From Lytechinus variegatus (Eukaryota > Echinodermata > Echinoidea > Temnopleuroida > Toxopneustidae), in the NCBI RefSeq assembly GCF_018143015.1, contig NC_054749.1, positions 33,958,000 through 34,021,999 of the forward strand: a DNA stretch of 64,000 nucleotides. Direction: 5' to 3'. The notes under the pieces were generated by a model. It saw only the letters and a program-made list of their open reading frames with translations. It made no database searches and had not been told where the DNA came from. Positions 41,591 through 54,358 of this stretch are shown in pieces (the first letter of the stretch is position 1; the number at the start of each line of letters is the position of its first letter). The translations under genes and the position numbers were made by a program.

Positions 41591-42744
41591 AAGCCCCTTT
41601 CACAATTGACGTACGACCTGTTTATACGACCGCCTGCAACAGCTTTTTCTTGTTGTTGCACGATCGATCTATTGGTGTCTTGCGAGCACTCGCAGTCGTT
41701 GTAGAAGAACGCACGAATTCGAGGTGGTCGTGGCTGGTCGCATCTGAATTTGAACATGTTCAAAATCCAAACGCGATCAAACACGATTGATTTACTCGCA
41801 TCAGGTCGTACCATCGGTCGGGCGATCATCGTGTGAGTGTTGTTCAACGTTGTACGACTTGGTGCGAGAGATGGCACAAATACGTATAGTCGCATTTAGT
41901 CGACTGCAGGTCGTACAACACTTGCACATGTGCTACATACCCACAGAGACCAGTCTTGCGACTGGGTGCGATAATATAAGACTGTTGCAAGACCGATCGA
42001 AATTACGGTTTACAACATTCCACTACCGTTGCATTCGCATGTATGCGACCGTTCAACCCCTTTCACAATTGACGTCCGACCAGTTTACGACCGCCTGCAA
42101 CAGTTTTTTCTTGTTGTTGCACGATCAATCTCTTGGTGTCTTGCGAGCACTCGCAGTCGTTGTTGACGATCGCACGAACTCGAAGTGGTCGTGACTGGTC
42201 ACATCTGAACTTTGAACATGTTCAAAATCCGAACGCGATCAAATACGATCGATTCACTCGCATCAGGCCGTAGGCGGGGTCGTACCATCGGTCGGGCGAT
42301 CACCGTGCGAGTGTTGTTCAACGTTGCACGACTTGGTGCGAGAGGTGGCACAACTAAGTAGTCTCATTTACTCGACTGGCGGTCGTACAACACTTGCACA
42401 TGTGCTAGCGACCTACATGTACAGAGACCTGTCTTGCGACTGGGTGCGATAATATATTGGCAAAAGACTGTTGCAAGACCGATCGCAACAGCTTACATCA
42501 TTGCACTACCGTTTCATTCGCATGTTCCCCTCGCAATCCCTCGTGCAACACTCGCACCACAATAGGATCATAAGCGACTTACTCGTGCAACGGGTTTTAC
42601 TGGTTGTTTTTGTTGTACGACATCTGTTGCAACTGTGAAAGCCTCTGTGCAATCTTCTGAGATGACGGGCGATTGATGCCTGTTGCAGCCTGTCGTACGA
42701 CCAAAAGGTCGCAAATGGTCGTACGTCAATTGTGAAAGGGGCTT
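41591..42744. mobile_element. TIR element with internal 463-bp tandem duplication
   Basis: Inverted ends begin AAGCCCCTTTCACAATTGAC and continue as a perfect 28-bp repeat, flanked by TA (41589-41590, 42745-42746). The interior is duplicated: CCCCTTTCACAATTGACG at 41594 recurs at 42057, and subsequent blocks such as TCTTGCGAGCACTCGCAGTC follow in both halves. Rich in TCGCA/TGCGA and GTCGT words, with unusually many CpG. No transposase; the open frame at 41787-42194 is inside the repeat. Confidence 0.8.
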
Positions 42745-42746
42745 TA

Positions 42747-43802
42747 GATACCCTTACCCATTACGCTGATCGTATATACAGATATCGTACGATGTCCTAC
42801 CATACCTACGATGTGTTCAAGAGCTACAATCCTACGATTCAAATGTTTAAAACCGCTTGAACTCTTGAAATAAAATCGCACACCGTATACGATGATCGCG
42901 ATTCCATATACGATAATCGTGTTATCGAGTGCCCGATCAAATTCATATTTTGCTCTCCAGCATAGTGGGCCGAGCTCTCAGGATAATGATCTCAAAAGTT
43001 TTCAAAATTCCAGTTACTAATTTTGTAAAGTGTAAGTGCTCTCCAAATGGTTAATTCTATAAGTTACCGAGAATGGTGCTTAATTCTGACGGCTGAAAAA
43101 CCTTGTAGTTATAATATTTTGGAGTCGGCTTTCACCTCTCACCTCTACAATAAAAATGATGATGAGACATAGTTATGCAAGATGATTTTCAATCATCCAA
43201 CAACTTTTCTAATGAATAATATAATGGAACATTATACGGAAGCATTGACGCGACGACGAGATAGCATTGTTATGTCGGTCTTGAATGTATGCTGATTGCC
43301 TGCCTCGTTAATATCATTTACAGTATCAAAGTTCACGTTAGAAATTGATAAAAATGCTATACTAATCTTACAATATAGTTATTTTATAAGTTAATTCTCC
43401 TATTATAGAAAGACATAATGTTAAAACATATGAGCTGTAGTTGGGCATTTGGGTATTGTTTGATAGTGAGTAGAGGCTCAATCATAATAATTACCCACAG
43501 TGATGCTTACAAAAGTGAGTACATCCTATGTTATTTCTCAACTGAAATTTGATCAAAATCGGGATCGTCATCACTTTCTTTAAAACTTAAAATTTGTTTA
43601 TTTGACCATGGACCTATTAGGTCCATGATTTGACATGGCAGTATCATTCCAAGTCTTCATCAGCATGGTCATGAAAGCGTCATGTTTTTTTTATCAGTGT
43701 GCAGTTCAATGTCCTATTCTGCTGGTGTGTCGATGTGTCAGGAATAACGAAACATGCCTCACGAACAATGTACACAGATATTTTAATACATGTAGTTAAA
43801 TG
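42747..43802. other. Intergenic, nothing recognised
   Basis: AT-rich, with a few CGATCG/TACGAT-rich words at the left that may be the decayed edge of the preceding element. No exon or structured repeat seen. Confidence 0.5.
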
Positions 43803-44095
43803 TATTGTTTAACTTTGTGAGCAGCCGATTTAAAAAAATTCTCAAACCAAGATGAAACATGTGTACAAGTGCATGTATTAGAACTAATAAACCCTGAAAA
43901 CAACCATTATTGAGAATGAAAAGCTAAAACTACAAGGCAAACCCCGATTTTGTAAATAGGTGTCTTATAGACGCCTAAATAGTACCCATAAGTGTATTGG
44001 ATGAAATTAAGATGGTGTTTCCGGTCACTTTATATTTCAATTTTTGAAGCACTAAATAATTATCTTCGAACGCAATTTTTTGTCAAACCAATGTT
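43803..44095 (-). repeat. Dispersed repeat, copy B (inverted copy of 2850-3215)
   Basis: CTCAAACCAAGATGAAACAT, GCGTCTATAAGAC in reverse, and GATGGTGTTTCCGGTCACTT align in order with the copy at 2850-3215 in reverse complement. Confidence 0.7.
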
Positions 44096-44814
44096 AATTA
44101 ATCACTTTAATCTACGAAACCTCAATGTGATCATTGTACAACCGCATTTCGCGAATTTGAATCGAATTAAGTCGGGGGACGCGGGTCATACTCCGGGCCA
44201 TACTCTTTTCACTCTATACGCATGATGAGACTGTCAGACCATTGGAAGTTTCTATTTCACAACTAAATGAAAATGCTATTTCTCTTTTTTTTAAAAAAAG
44301 AAAAGACCCATTACTATAATATTTTTTAAAACTGTAACTTACAATATTTATGAAAATGGCCAATAAAAGTAATTTGAACGAATCCCTGTTCATTACTACA
44401 TTATACTCTGCTATATGATGATGAGAACTGAACTATCTCAAAGTGGGTGTAGTTCATTTTTTTGGTACATTTTATACTAGGAATGTTATCTAAATCCCCA
44501 TGCGTATTTTTTTCTTTATACAAACTCAATTCTCCAAATACGGGATGGGCAGAACGTTTCACAATATGATCTCTAACTTGATCTTTCTGATATCAAATTG
44601 TTTGTTTTTGAGATTAGATTTTATATCTGTAATCCTATATCATGCGGAGCCATCAGCATTATTTGCATGATCAAATTCCAGGTTTGAAGTCGATTGAAAT
44701 GCCTTAATACTCAGCTCCTATATATTTCCATGCTATATAGAAATATAAGGTTGAAAAATATGAACGGGGATTCCCCAATTTTCCCGTTGGGTGGCGTCGT
44801 GTTGATACCATTAA

Positions 44815-45100
44815 AGGACAAGTTCACCCTAAAAAAGTTGAATTGAATAAAAAGAGAAAAATCCAACAAGCATAACGCTGAAAATTTCATAAAAATCGGA
44901 TGTAAAATAAGAAAGTTATGACATTTGAGATTTTCGCTTAATATCACAAATCAGTTATATATTATGCACATCCTGGCTGGTATGCAAAAGAGGAGACTAT
45001 GACGTCATCCACTCACTATTTCTTTTGTATTATATTATATGAAATATTCTAATTTTCTCCTCATTTTCAAGTGACACAACGAATAATGCCTCCCTGAACA
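44815..45100. mobile_element. TTAA MITE, truncated third copy
   Basis: TTAA (44811-44814) is followed by AGGACAAGTTCACCCT and the family blocks AAATCGGATGTAAAATAAG and ATCCACTCACTATTTCTTTT. The right half and second TTAA are missing. Confidence 0.7.
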
Positions 45101-45232
45101 AATATGATCTCTAAATTGATCTTTAATCAATGCATCCCTGCCTCCGTTTTGGGAATTAGCATTGTTTAATACTATAATTATGGTTCAGTCAAGTTGGTCC
45201 TTGTCAAATCTATAAAAATGAAATAATATATA

Positions 45233-45996
45233 CAGTGCGTCCAAGAAAAAACGATATTTAGCGATGATTTATCATATCTTAATCCTAAACAAAATAGACA
45301 AATAACCTTCCATTTTAAAGCTTAGAATCTCCTCTTTCATCTGTAATTACTAAGATTATTTTTTCGCATTTACGCATGATTGAGCAAAGATAATTTGAAG
45401 AGGGGATACCAAAGAGTCACTTGGCGGGCTGTATCTGGGTTTCAAAAGGAAAACCACATTCCATTATCTGCTCCTTAATTTGATACCTCAATTACAGAAA
45501 ATGTTCAAGAAATAACAAAGTTCTGGTTACTTGAAATAAGGCTCGAATATAAATAATTTCATAAAATGAAGAGGTTTTCCAGGCTAGACACTCCGTTTTG
45601 TTGACGATCAGTCATGCATTTAGTCTTCTGTTAACCGTGCGATAGCTTAATTCTGTGGGAAACCGGTGAAAACACATGTATTTAATGAAATTATGGAAAT
45701 ACTCTTTTTACTTCTTGACCATTTTCTGGGATTAATGAATCAAATAAAAGAGCAGATATGAAACTTTTAGGCATGTGATTTTTTTTGGAAATTCAGATAC
45801 CCCCGCCAAATGAGTTTTTGGCATCCTTTCTTCAAAAAGGCTTTGGTCACTCATGCGTGAATAAGTAAGTAATATCAGATGAAAGAAGAGATTCTAAGCT
45901 TTACATTGGTAGGTCATTAATTTGTCTATTGTATTTATGATAAAGTTATGATAAATCATCGCTAAAAATCGGTTTCGCTTTTTGTTGGAAGTACTG
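45233..45996. mobile_element. Mariner-like non-autonomous element
   Basis: Starts CAGTGCGTCCAAGAAAAAAC and ends, inverted, CAGTACTTCCAACAAAAAGC, with TA on each side (45231-45232, 45997-45998). Long inverted arms continue through TAGCGATGATTTATCATA and AAGCTTAGAATCTC. No transposase frame. A half copy is at 40476. Confidence 0.75.
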
Positions 45997-46342
45997 TATG
46001 TATAAATTGGACCAAAAAGTTGTAACCGAACTTGATACGGGCGCTTTTTGGTCCCATCTACATTCGAATATTCAAACCATACATTATATGGTGTATAGTA
46101 TATACAAGTTTTAAAATAAAATTAGAAAATTCTAACAGAAACAAATCATTAAAACAATCGGATTTTCGAAAATCAGAAGTGTAATGTTATTTTAAATTTT
46201 TTTTTAAAAACATAATTAATGATAAATGACGTTCTTTCATAAATGATTTTCTTTTTCATGGAACATTAAGTTTTAAAGTTTTAAAATATTGGTTGAAATA
46301 AAATAACATAACCATATTCTATGATGAATGTTACTTCGGCTC

Positions 46343-47966
46343 GGTGTAAAAATGGCAGGGGTTACAATGGCAGAGGTAAAAATGCCAGGGGTTATAATGA
46401 AAGAGGTAAAAATGACAACTCTATGTAAAATATGGCCAGTCTTAAAAAGACCCCGCATATACATATATTAAATTAGAAGTGCATGTCACGGTTAGGCATG
46501 TCATCAAATCATTGTCTTCATCGGCCTATCAACTACGAATTCGTTGGAGGTGTACCGTGAATACCGTGAACGCTTTTTAAAAAGAAGCAGATATTTTTTT
46601 TCATTCAATTTATCAGGAGCAAAATGAAACTGCACTATTCTCATTCATCATTTTATAACATTCCTTTTTTGTCTGGCTGCTTTTTTTTATATCTAAAGCT
46701 TTGCCAGGTTTACTGATTCATGAAGGAGGAAGAGTAGACATAAGAGAGGTGGAGAGACAGAGAGGGTTAGGGGTGGGAAAAACATAGAGAACATAACTGG
46801 GAAAGCTTAGACGTTGAAATTGACGTCACGAATGATTGTGGTTAAATATTGTCCTTATTTGTAATGTCGTCTGTTCTATTCTTTATGAATAACAATAAGC
46901 ATGCGTTCCCAGGCTTGGCACTGAATATGTAACTGATAATGAAAATCAATAATAATCTTTTTTTGACTGGTAAACCAATTTGGGGTCGATCGAGGAGGAC
47001 CGTCTGGTTCAGATTCTTTGCATAATAGAAGACCCTGAACCTTTACCACTGCATCCAATATGATATAAACGGCTTGATGATCATAACCCTTGGAAGCGGA
47101 AGTGCTGCTGGGTATTTTGTACACCATAAGCAGCACCCTCTTGGTAATTAGCTTGGTATTCTAAAATGTAGAGATTTGAAACAAAAATCTGTTGTTTTTC
47201 AAACAGAAGAAAAAAACATTGTTTGTTATCTGTTATTATTTTGTTGTAATTCTTTTTCTGACCCAAAATGACTCCATTTATTTGATTTTTTTTTGTGTGT
47301 GTCATTTTCCCCCTTCACCAAATCCCCTTTGATTTTGGAGTGAAAACTTTTTCCTCGGCTTTTTAACAAACCTTGCACCCCCTATTTTTTTCATTTTTCC
47401 TGTGCCATCTTTACCTTTGCCATTTTCAACTCCGCCATATTTTACACTGTTAGAAAATTTAAACTTAAAATTGAAAAATTCCTGCAACAGTGTCCGGAGA
47501 ACACCTGTAATCTTTTTGCACTGTGTAATCTTACATGCATGTGTGTAAAATTACAGAAAATTGGTATTTTGTGCGTGTACCCTTCCAGATTTATTGTAAT
47601 GAAACTGTTTTCCCTTTTTTAACATCTGTCCTGTAAAAGTGTAGAAAAATTGTGGAAATCCTCCTGTTATTATGATTTACAAAATCAAAATTTTTTTCGG
47701 GGAAACCTGTTTTTTATATTTTTCTTCAGTAGAATCTACTTTTTCCAATAGTGTACCTCGGCCACCTTTTCCCCTGCCATTATCACATCTTCCCTTTTTA
47801 CTTCTTGTCATTTATGCCTCTGCTCTTTTTACCTCTGCCGTTTTTACCTCTGCCATTTTTACCTCTGCCATTTTTACCTCTGCCATTTTTACTTCTGCCA
47901 TTTTACCTCTGCTATTATTACCTCTGCCATTTTTACTTCTGCCATTTTACCTGTGTCATTTTTACC
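46343..47966. mobile_element. Probable fold-back element with 15-bp arm repeats
   Basis: The left arm (46343-46430) carries copies of AATGGCAGAGGTAAA-type units; the right arm (about 47800-47966) carries about ten inverted copies of the 15-bp unit CTCTGCCATTTTTAC. The core contains a CACTG MITE (47445-47753) and no transposase. Flanking octamers do not match, so the exact ends are uncertain. Confidence 0.6.
47445..47753. mobile_element. CACTG-ended MITE, copy 1
   Basis: Starts CACTGTTAGAAAATTTAAAC and ends TTTTCCAATAGTG, flanked by TA on both sides. It shares CACTGTTA ends and TA flanks with the copy at 52958-53221. No coding capacity. Confidence 0.65.
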
Positions 47967-49550
47967 GGGCACCGTTATGTCAATAGATGCTATTTCAGTA
48001 AAAAATTCACGAAGCAAGAAAAACAACAACACAGATGGAAGATTAAATAGAGAGTGCTGCTCACATCAAAATTGCCAGGGAAGGAAATATGAACAACTGC
48101 TGATCAGTTGACCCAAAGGCTCTCATATCAACCAATTGGGAAATTACGTAGCAATCGATCTCGCCAAGAATAATAGCATAATTATTTACTTTATAAAATT
48201 TGTTTCGTTCAATAGCATTTATTTAATCATCTGTATATACATTTCACATTTACATCAAAATACATTAAACATAATCAAATATATACGGAAGACGATACAG
48301 AGATTTACCAGTACAGTTTTTGTTCATTTCTAGTCTCCTCTGCAATTCTGATTTAAATAAAAACTTTAGATTTGATGGTCTATTGTCTACTTTCCTGTAA
48401 TTGCGTAGCAAAATTGATTTATACACAGTCCAAAAAGCTATATTGATGATACCATCTAGTTCTTTGTGCTTGTTATTTTTTATCAAAAGATCGACATCGA
48501 TAACAACGTGTTTATTGGAGGCTTTTTTAATCAACCAAATTATATAAGACCAAAAATTTTGATTTAATTTACAAGTGATCAAAGCATGTGTTATGTCTTC
48601 TTCTACATGGCAACTATTACAATAAGCATCTTCGCTTATGCGCCATTTACATAAATTTCTTTTCACAGGCAATATATTACACAGTATTTTGAAATTAAAT
48701 TATCTAAGTTTGTTTTCTTTTACTGTTAACAAGTTTCTCTCGAAACAAATATTCTTATACAAATTTTCAAAATATTTTCCCAAAATAAACAACAACGTGA
48801 ATTTGACCCTTCAAGACGTTTAATATAAATGTAAAAGTATCTTAAAGGTACATGGTCCAGACATTTTACTGAGCTACCTATTTTTAGTCTGGGTATATCA
48901 AGATGCGCAGATCTTTGTAGCTTCTTAATAAAATATTTTGAGAGCCAAATTTTTGGTATAGCTTGCTTCAATTTTGAATAATAAAAAATGACAGATCTTT
49001 TACTATTCTTAAATTTCAACATCGATGAAATTTCGGATACATCTTTAAAGCCTCCATCAACATTCAAAATGTCTTCCAAGTATAATATTCCGCTATTGTA
49101 CCATTCCTTGAAAAATAGTGGTGATTTATTAAATACAATATAATGATTGAACCATAAAATATTTTCAACCTCATGTTCTTTTCTGAATAATATTTCTTTA
49201 TCAATCAGACTCCAAGCTCGAATTATTTCAACATAAAATGGAGGTATTTTCTTATCAAACAATGGGATAACGTTATGAACCCGAAGGTCGCTATTCAAGA
49301 TTAGATTAAGAGTTCCAAAACGCTCAAACCAATTATTTCCAAGTGTTTTCCACATAGAATTTACCTCGTTTGTTAACCTTCCTAACCACCTTAATCTGAA
49401 ACTGACAACTTTCTTTTCTATATCAACCATTTTCAAACCACCTTGTGAGTAATCTTTGATAATATCACATCTTCTAACCTCTTCCATTCGTGAGTTCCAA
49501 AGAAATTTGAAAAACATTCTGTTTCGCTTCTTAATAATTATTGATGGAAC

Positions 49551-50571
49551 CAGGGGCGTAGATAGCGGGGGGGGGGGGGGATGGGGGATGCATCCCCCCA
49601 GAATTTTAGGTGGGGGGATGGTGTGTACAATCACCCCCCCCCAGGTTTCTGTGGGGGAAGAAGCAAAACTATACAGTAATAAAGCAATGAATGCTAATTA
49701 AAATCAATCAATATTAATAGCAGTAATAATCATAACGTACAGCAATGACAAACATGATCAAAATTGGACTTTTATTCAGAGTCAATCATCTTATATGCAT
49801 TTACAACTTGCAAGTTTTAAGTAATAACAACTGTCTTGCGTCGTCATATACATTTAAGGATCGTTATTCAGAGTTTCACCAAGTACATTTCCTTATAATA
49901 ATTATGTATTTGCAAAGGAGATAAGTTCAAAATATTTCATTACAGATTTAAGAAAGTGTCGCTTAATCACTCCCTTTCAGAGCGATTGCTTTCATAACAC
50001 ATTAACACTGTTCAAACGAATTAATAAGAAATTACCTATACACATACACTGACCCTTTTCCCTGCTGGCCATGTCCTCAACCCCTACTTTGCAAAGGAAA
50101 GGTGAAAATTTTCAGTCTCTAAGGAGCGAATTAGTAAATGAATGATTTTGGAATGAAAGCGCAAATTTTGGATGGCCTCAGTGATATCCGAGGTTTTTTT
50201 TCACTCAATATTCACTCTTTCATATATTCACTCCTTAAAGAGTGAACTATTTCACTAATTTTTTCAGAGTACTTTGCGCTTTTCAAAGAAGGTAGAATCA
50301 TCCAATGTATAGACATGCCTTAATTCACGAAGGCAGATTGAATCAATCCATGGATAAGATTAATTTATGGTCTAAGATCACAGAACAAGCCTAACTCGAT
50401 TCTCAGCGTGTTCATTGTCGGACCTTTGACAAAAAACATACTTATCTCGCGCATTTACGCGATAAAAATTTGACTAATTTCTGGACAAGATTCAATTCAA
50501 CCTTGTGAATTTCGGTCAATGTAATGACGTGAAATTGTCCAAGCATGTCGCAAGCAAAGCGTTTGAAAACG

Positions 50572-50642
<71 letters not shown>

Positions 50643-50695
50643 ATGACCCAGCTAGGGATCATCCCCCCAGGTCTAAGGACCTGTCTACGCCACTG
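49551..50695. mobile_element. hAT-like non-autonomous element inside the LINE
   Basis: Ends are CAGGGGCGTAGATAG and, inverted, CAGTGGCGTAGACAGG, of the CAGNGGCGTA hAT type. A poly-G run and a GGGGGATG-rich part follow the left end. The flanking octamers are GATGGAAC and GACGGAAA (6 of 8 match). The body includes a (TA)n microsatellite. No transposase frame. Confidence 0.7.
50578..50638 (+). repeat. (TA)n microsatellite, about 30 units
   Basis: An uninterrupted alternating TA tract within the hAT-like element. Confidence 0.98.
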
Positions 50696-50968
50696 GACGG
50701 AAAACGCTAAAATGTCGGTTAGCTCGCTCCGCTCGCTCGTAATGATTTATGAAATTCCATAAGTATCTAGTCTCCTGTTCAAGGCCGTATTATGAGTGTT
50801 ACGAATAGAAGGACATGTAGCATCGACTAATACTTGATTTACTAACAAACTATTGACAAGAAATGTATGTTTTGACGGGAAAACGCGAAAATTTCGGCTC
50901 GCTCATTCCGCTCGCTCGTAATCATTTATGAAATTTCTTAAGTTTCTAGTCTCTTGATCAAGGCCATA
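50696..50968 (-). repeat. Inverted partner of the hAT core at 53546-53818
   Basis: About 270 bp that is almost the exact reverse complement of 53546-53818, with shared blocks such as TAGCTCGCTCCGCTCGCTCG, AGGACATGTAGCATCGACTA and ATTTCGGCTCGCTC. It contains one and a half of the ~185-bp units seen there. It lies between the hAT-like element and the resumed LINE. Confidence 0.85.
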
Positions 50969-51650
50969 GCAAGTGACCATTGGTTTCATCAAAACAAAAC
51001 CTCTTATAGTATAATTTTTGCGTATTTTGTTTGCAAAGAATTCAGCTGCAATCACAAACAGGAGTGCCGAAAGAGGACAGCCTTGCCGTATTTGCACTTG
51101 AAACTCTTCTGTTATCCTGCCATTTACAGTTACTGAACTTACTATTTGATTGTAAAGGACACAGATCCAATTGCGAAATTCATTGCCAAAATTCAACTTG
51201 TCTAAGCATTTCATTATAAAGATGAATCAATACAATCAAATGCTTTGGTGAAATCAACCATCATGACGACACCTTCAACATTTTTTTCATGCATGTAATC
51301 TATCATATCATTAATCATTCTTACATTGAAACCTCCTAACCGTCCTTAAATATACCCTACTTGTGTTTCCATAATAATACTTGTTAAAATCTTTTGTAAT
51401 CTTAATGCTAGAACTGTTGCAATTATTTTATAGTCGCAATTGAGTAGTGATACTGGTCTCCAGTTCTTTAAATCGTCACTGTTTCCTGTTTTATAAATCA
51501 AAGTTATGAGACCTTTTCGTTGTGAAGGCGACATCTGTCCTACTGAAAAAATCATTGAATGCATTAATTAACAACTCGCCTATTTCTTCCCAGAAAATTT
51601 GATAAAATTCGACAGGCAGGCCGTCCATACCTGTCTTCTGGTTCGCTGAA

Positions 51651-52609
51651 AGTACCAGTACGGTCTTTCCAGATCCATTACACTTTCGTCATACTCCGAC
51701 GCTACATGTACCGTATGTCATGCCGTGCATACCCACATGAAAAAAAAACCCACCACGCCCGTGCGGGTCTGCATGTGGGTGCTCGCGCGTACTCCGGCGT
51801 CGTAAGTACAGGAACGGCTCATAGACGGCTAGCTGCGCTGCTTTTGAATGCGAATTTACCCACCTTTAATTGCATCGAAAAGTTGCATGACAGTTGTTTT
51901 TATTTTCTTTATATTTTTTAAGGGGAATCAACTCTCACTTCATTGAGAAGGTATGCGCATAGGCCCCCAGATGGTCACACTTCTTTTGTGACGAAAACAT
52001 GGGGGGGGGGACATCTGATATTGTGTCCCCCCCTGAAAAAATCATGGGGGGGGTGCCACGTCCCCCACCGATTGACGCCCATGACTCGTGAGCAATTGTT
52101 TAGTATGTGAAAGCACCAAATTCACTCGTTAGAGTGCACAACGCGCATAAACAAATTAAGAAATACAAAATAAAGGTTAACGAACAATTTTTGAAAGACG
52201 CTACAGAGATCCAATTTCAAAATGGTATAGCTCGACCTATTTGATATCACATAATTGATAGAAGGTAGATTGCATTGTGGCGCTGATTCATTATTGAATA
52301 AATGAAATGTATCTAAGGACAATAACTTACAATTCACAATTCCTGCTCTGTAACATGCTTGTTATTATGTGCATTGTTATTACATGTAATATCATTATTA
52401 TTACTAGTTTTATCGTTATCATTATTGTAACTATCATCATCATTATTATCGTTCATTATCCTCATTATAAGTATTGAAATTATGACTATCTTTATTATTA
52501 TTCAGTTTTATTAATTCAATTAATTTTTACGATATATATTTTTTTTCTTATGGATTATGATACTACATGTAGTATAAATGATCATCATTTATAGCATTAT
52601 GAAGACACA
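51651..52609. other. Intergenic, possible hAT end near 52000-52085
   Basis: Nothing coding recognised. Paired poly-G/poly-C stretches with GATTGACGCCCATGA near 52070 resemble a hAT-type terminus, but no partner end was found. ATT-rich sequence runs from 52385 to 52520. Confidence 0.4.
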
Positions 52610-54325
52610 CTACAAAATGACGCATCCCCCATTGGTTTCTTTGAATTTCATGACCTTGTCCCCTACTATTGTACATTGTTGAATTATCTCGAGTAAAGAA
52701 AGATGTTTCTTCGGGTCATATTCGTTGTCATCCCTGGTGTAGTTTTCGATCTGATACACATAGTCGAATTTACTCGCTTGAAGATCGGATGTAAAACTGA
52801 TAATGTCATCTTCCCTCACCGAAGGATCCTTCCGGTGTGTTATAACTACAATAGGTGGAGAGCCTGAGGGAAAGCGAAAAGAGGTAATAGTAGTAGCAGC
52901 AGGAGTAGAAGCAAAAGAAGAAGTAAAAGTAGAAGTAGCAGTATTATAGTAATAGTACACTGTTAAAAAAACCCTGATTTTTCAGGAAAAAGAAGATTTT
53001 GCAAAAAGCAATAACAGAATCATTCTGTAAATTCATAAAACAGGATTTTTTCTGCAATATAGAATAGGTCTGTTTAAAAAGAGGAAAGGGTGTTTTCTTT
53101 AAGGAAATTTGTAAGATTCCATACACCAAATACCAATTTCCTGTCTGGTAAGATTTTATTGTGTTCTCGAGACTCTGCTGCAGGAACTTCTTTTATTTTA
53201 AGGATACATTTTCTCACAGTGTAGTAGTAGTAGTTAGTAGTAATCAGGCGCGTACGCAGGATTTTTGAAAGGGGGGGGGGGTTTCGAGCTGATTTTTTTT
53301 AAATCTCCCGCCCAGTCTCTAAAAAGTGATGAGCGGGGGGGGGGGGGGAGGTGATGATTTTTTTTTTTCAGCGCTGCAAATAAGACAATAACATTTAAGT
53401 GGGGATGGGGTATGTAACAGTGCGGTCATGACCCGCGAGCGAGCAGAAATGTTCTCGTTTTTGCGTTGAAAACATAACCTTTTTGTCAATAGTTTGTTGG
53501 TATCATAGTCGATGCTACATGTCCTTCGGATCGTAGCACTCATGATATGGCCTTGATCAAGAGACTAGAAACTTAAGAAATTTCATAAATGATTACGAGC
53601 GAGCGGAGTGAGCGAGCCGAAATTTTCGCGTTTTCCCGTCAAAACATACATTTCTTGTCAATAGTTTGTTAGTAAATCAAGTATTAGTCGATGCTACATG
53701 TCCTTCTATTCGTAACACTCATAATACGGCCTTGAACAGGAGACTAGATACTTATGGAATTTCATAAATTATTACGAGCGAGCGGAGCGAGCTAACCGAT
53801 ATTTTAGCGTTTTCCGTCATTTTGGTTTTCATATTGGTAAAACATATTTTGTAAGAAAACGTATGTCTTTGTCTTGGTTCACTTGTATTCATAAGTATAC
53901 ATCATGATAATCATGTATGGCCTTGTTAATGGCGATACCGTGATCATGTCGGCGACATGCGGAAATAAAAGATATAATAAAATGGAGCGAGCGAAGCGAG
54001 CGGAAATTTTTTCTGTGTTTTTCGTCGGAAACATGAGATTCTGTTCATTATTGCTGTCATATACATTATTGGGTAGGGGAACTGTCCGTAACCAGACCAA
54101 GGAGTTATCAGGCGCTTGCCCGATAACTCCTTTACCAGACCGACCTCTGGGGAGACAAGCAAAAAAAAAAAGGGGGGGGGGTTGAACCCCCTAACCCCCC
54201 CTTGCGTACGCGCCTGGTAGTAATTGTAGTAGTAGAAGTGTTGGTGGTGGTGGTGGTAGGAGTAGTGGTAGGAGTAGTGGTAGTAGTAGTGGTAGTAGTA
54301 TAGTAGTGTTGGTGGTGGTGGTAGG

Positions 54326-54358
<33 letters not shown>

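Larger units (their letters stand above)
48265..51650 (-). pseudogene. L1/Tx1-like LINE ORF2, broken and interrupted
   Basis: Read right to left on the minus strand: DGLPVEFYQIFWEEIGELL (about 51630), a frame break, SQRKGLITLIYKTG and NWRPVSLLNCDYKI (51346-51520), then VDFTKAFDCID with the first catalytic Asp (about 51260), QGCPLSALLF (about 51100). The sequence then stops at about 50970. It resumes at 49550 with MFFKFLWN and the post-RT domain through 48726. The final frame (48672-48265) has a C-x2-C zinc-finger-like segment (CKWRISEDAYCNSCHVEEDI). The stretch that should hold the second catalytic motif (F/YADD) is missing, replaced by 1.4 kb of other repeats. Several frameshifts; not functional. 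The motif set fits an L1/Tx1-type LINE. Confidence 0.85.

Noticed and set aside
41566..42194. Overlapping 109- and 135-codon frames with moderately diverse composition
   Set aside because: They lie inside the TIR element 41591-42744, the same sequence is repeated in its second half, and no protein motif is visible.
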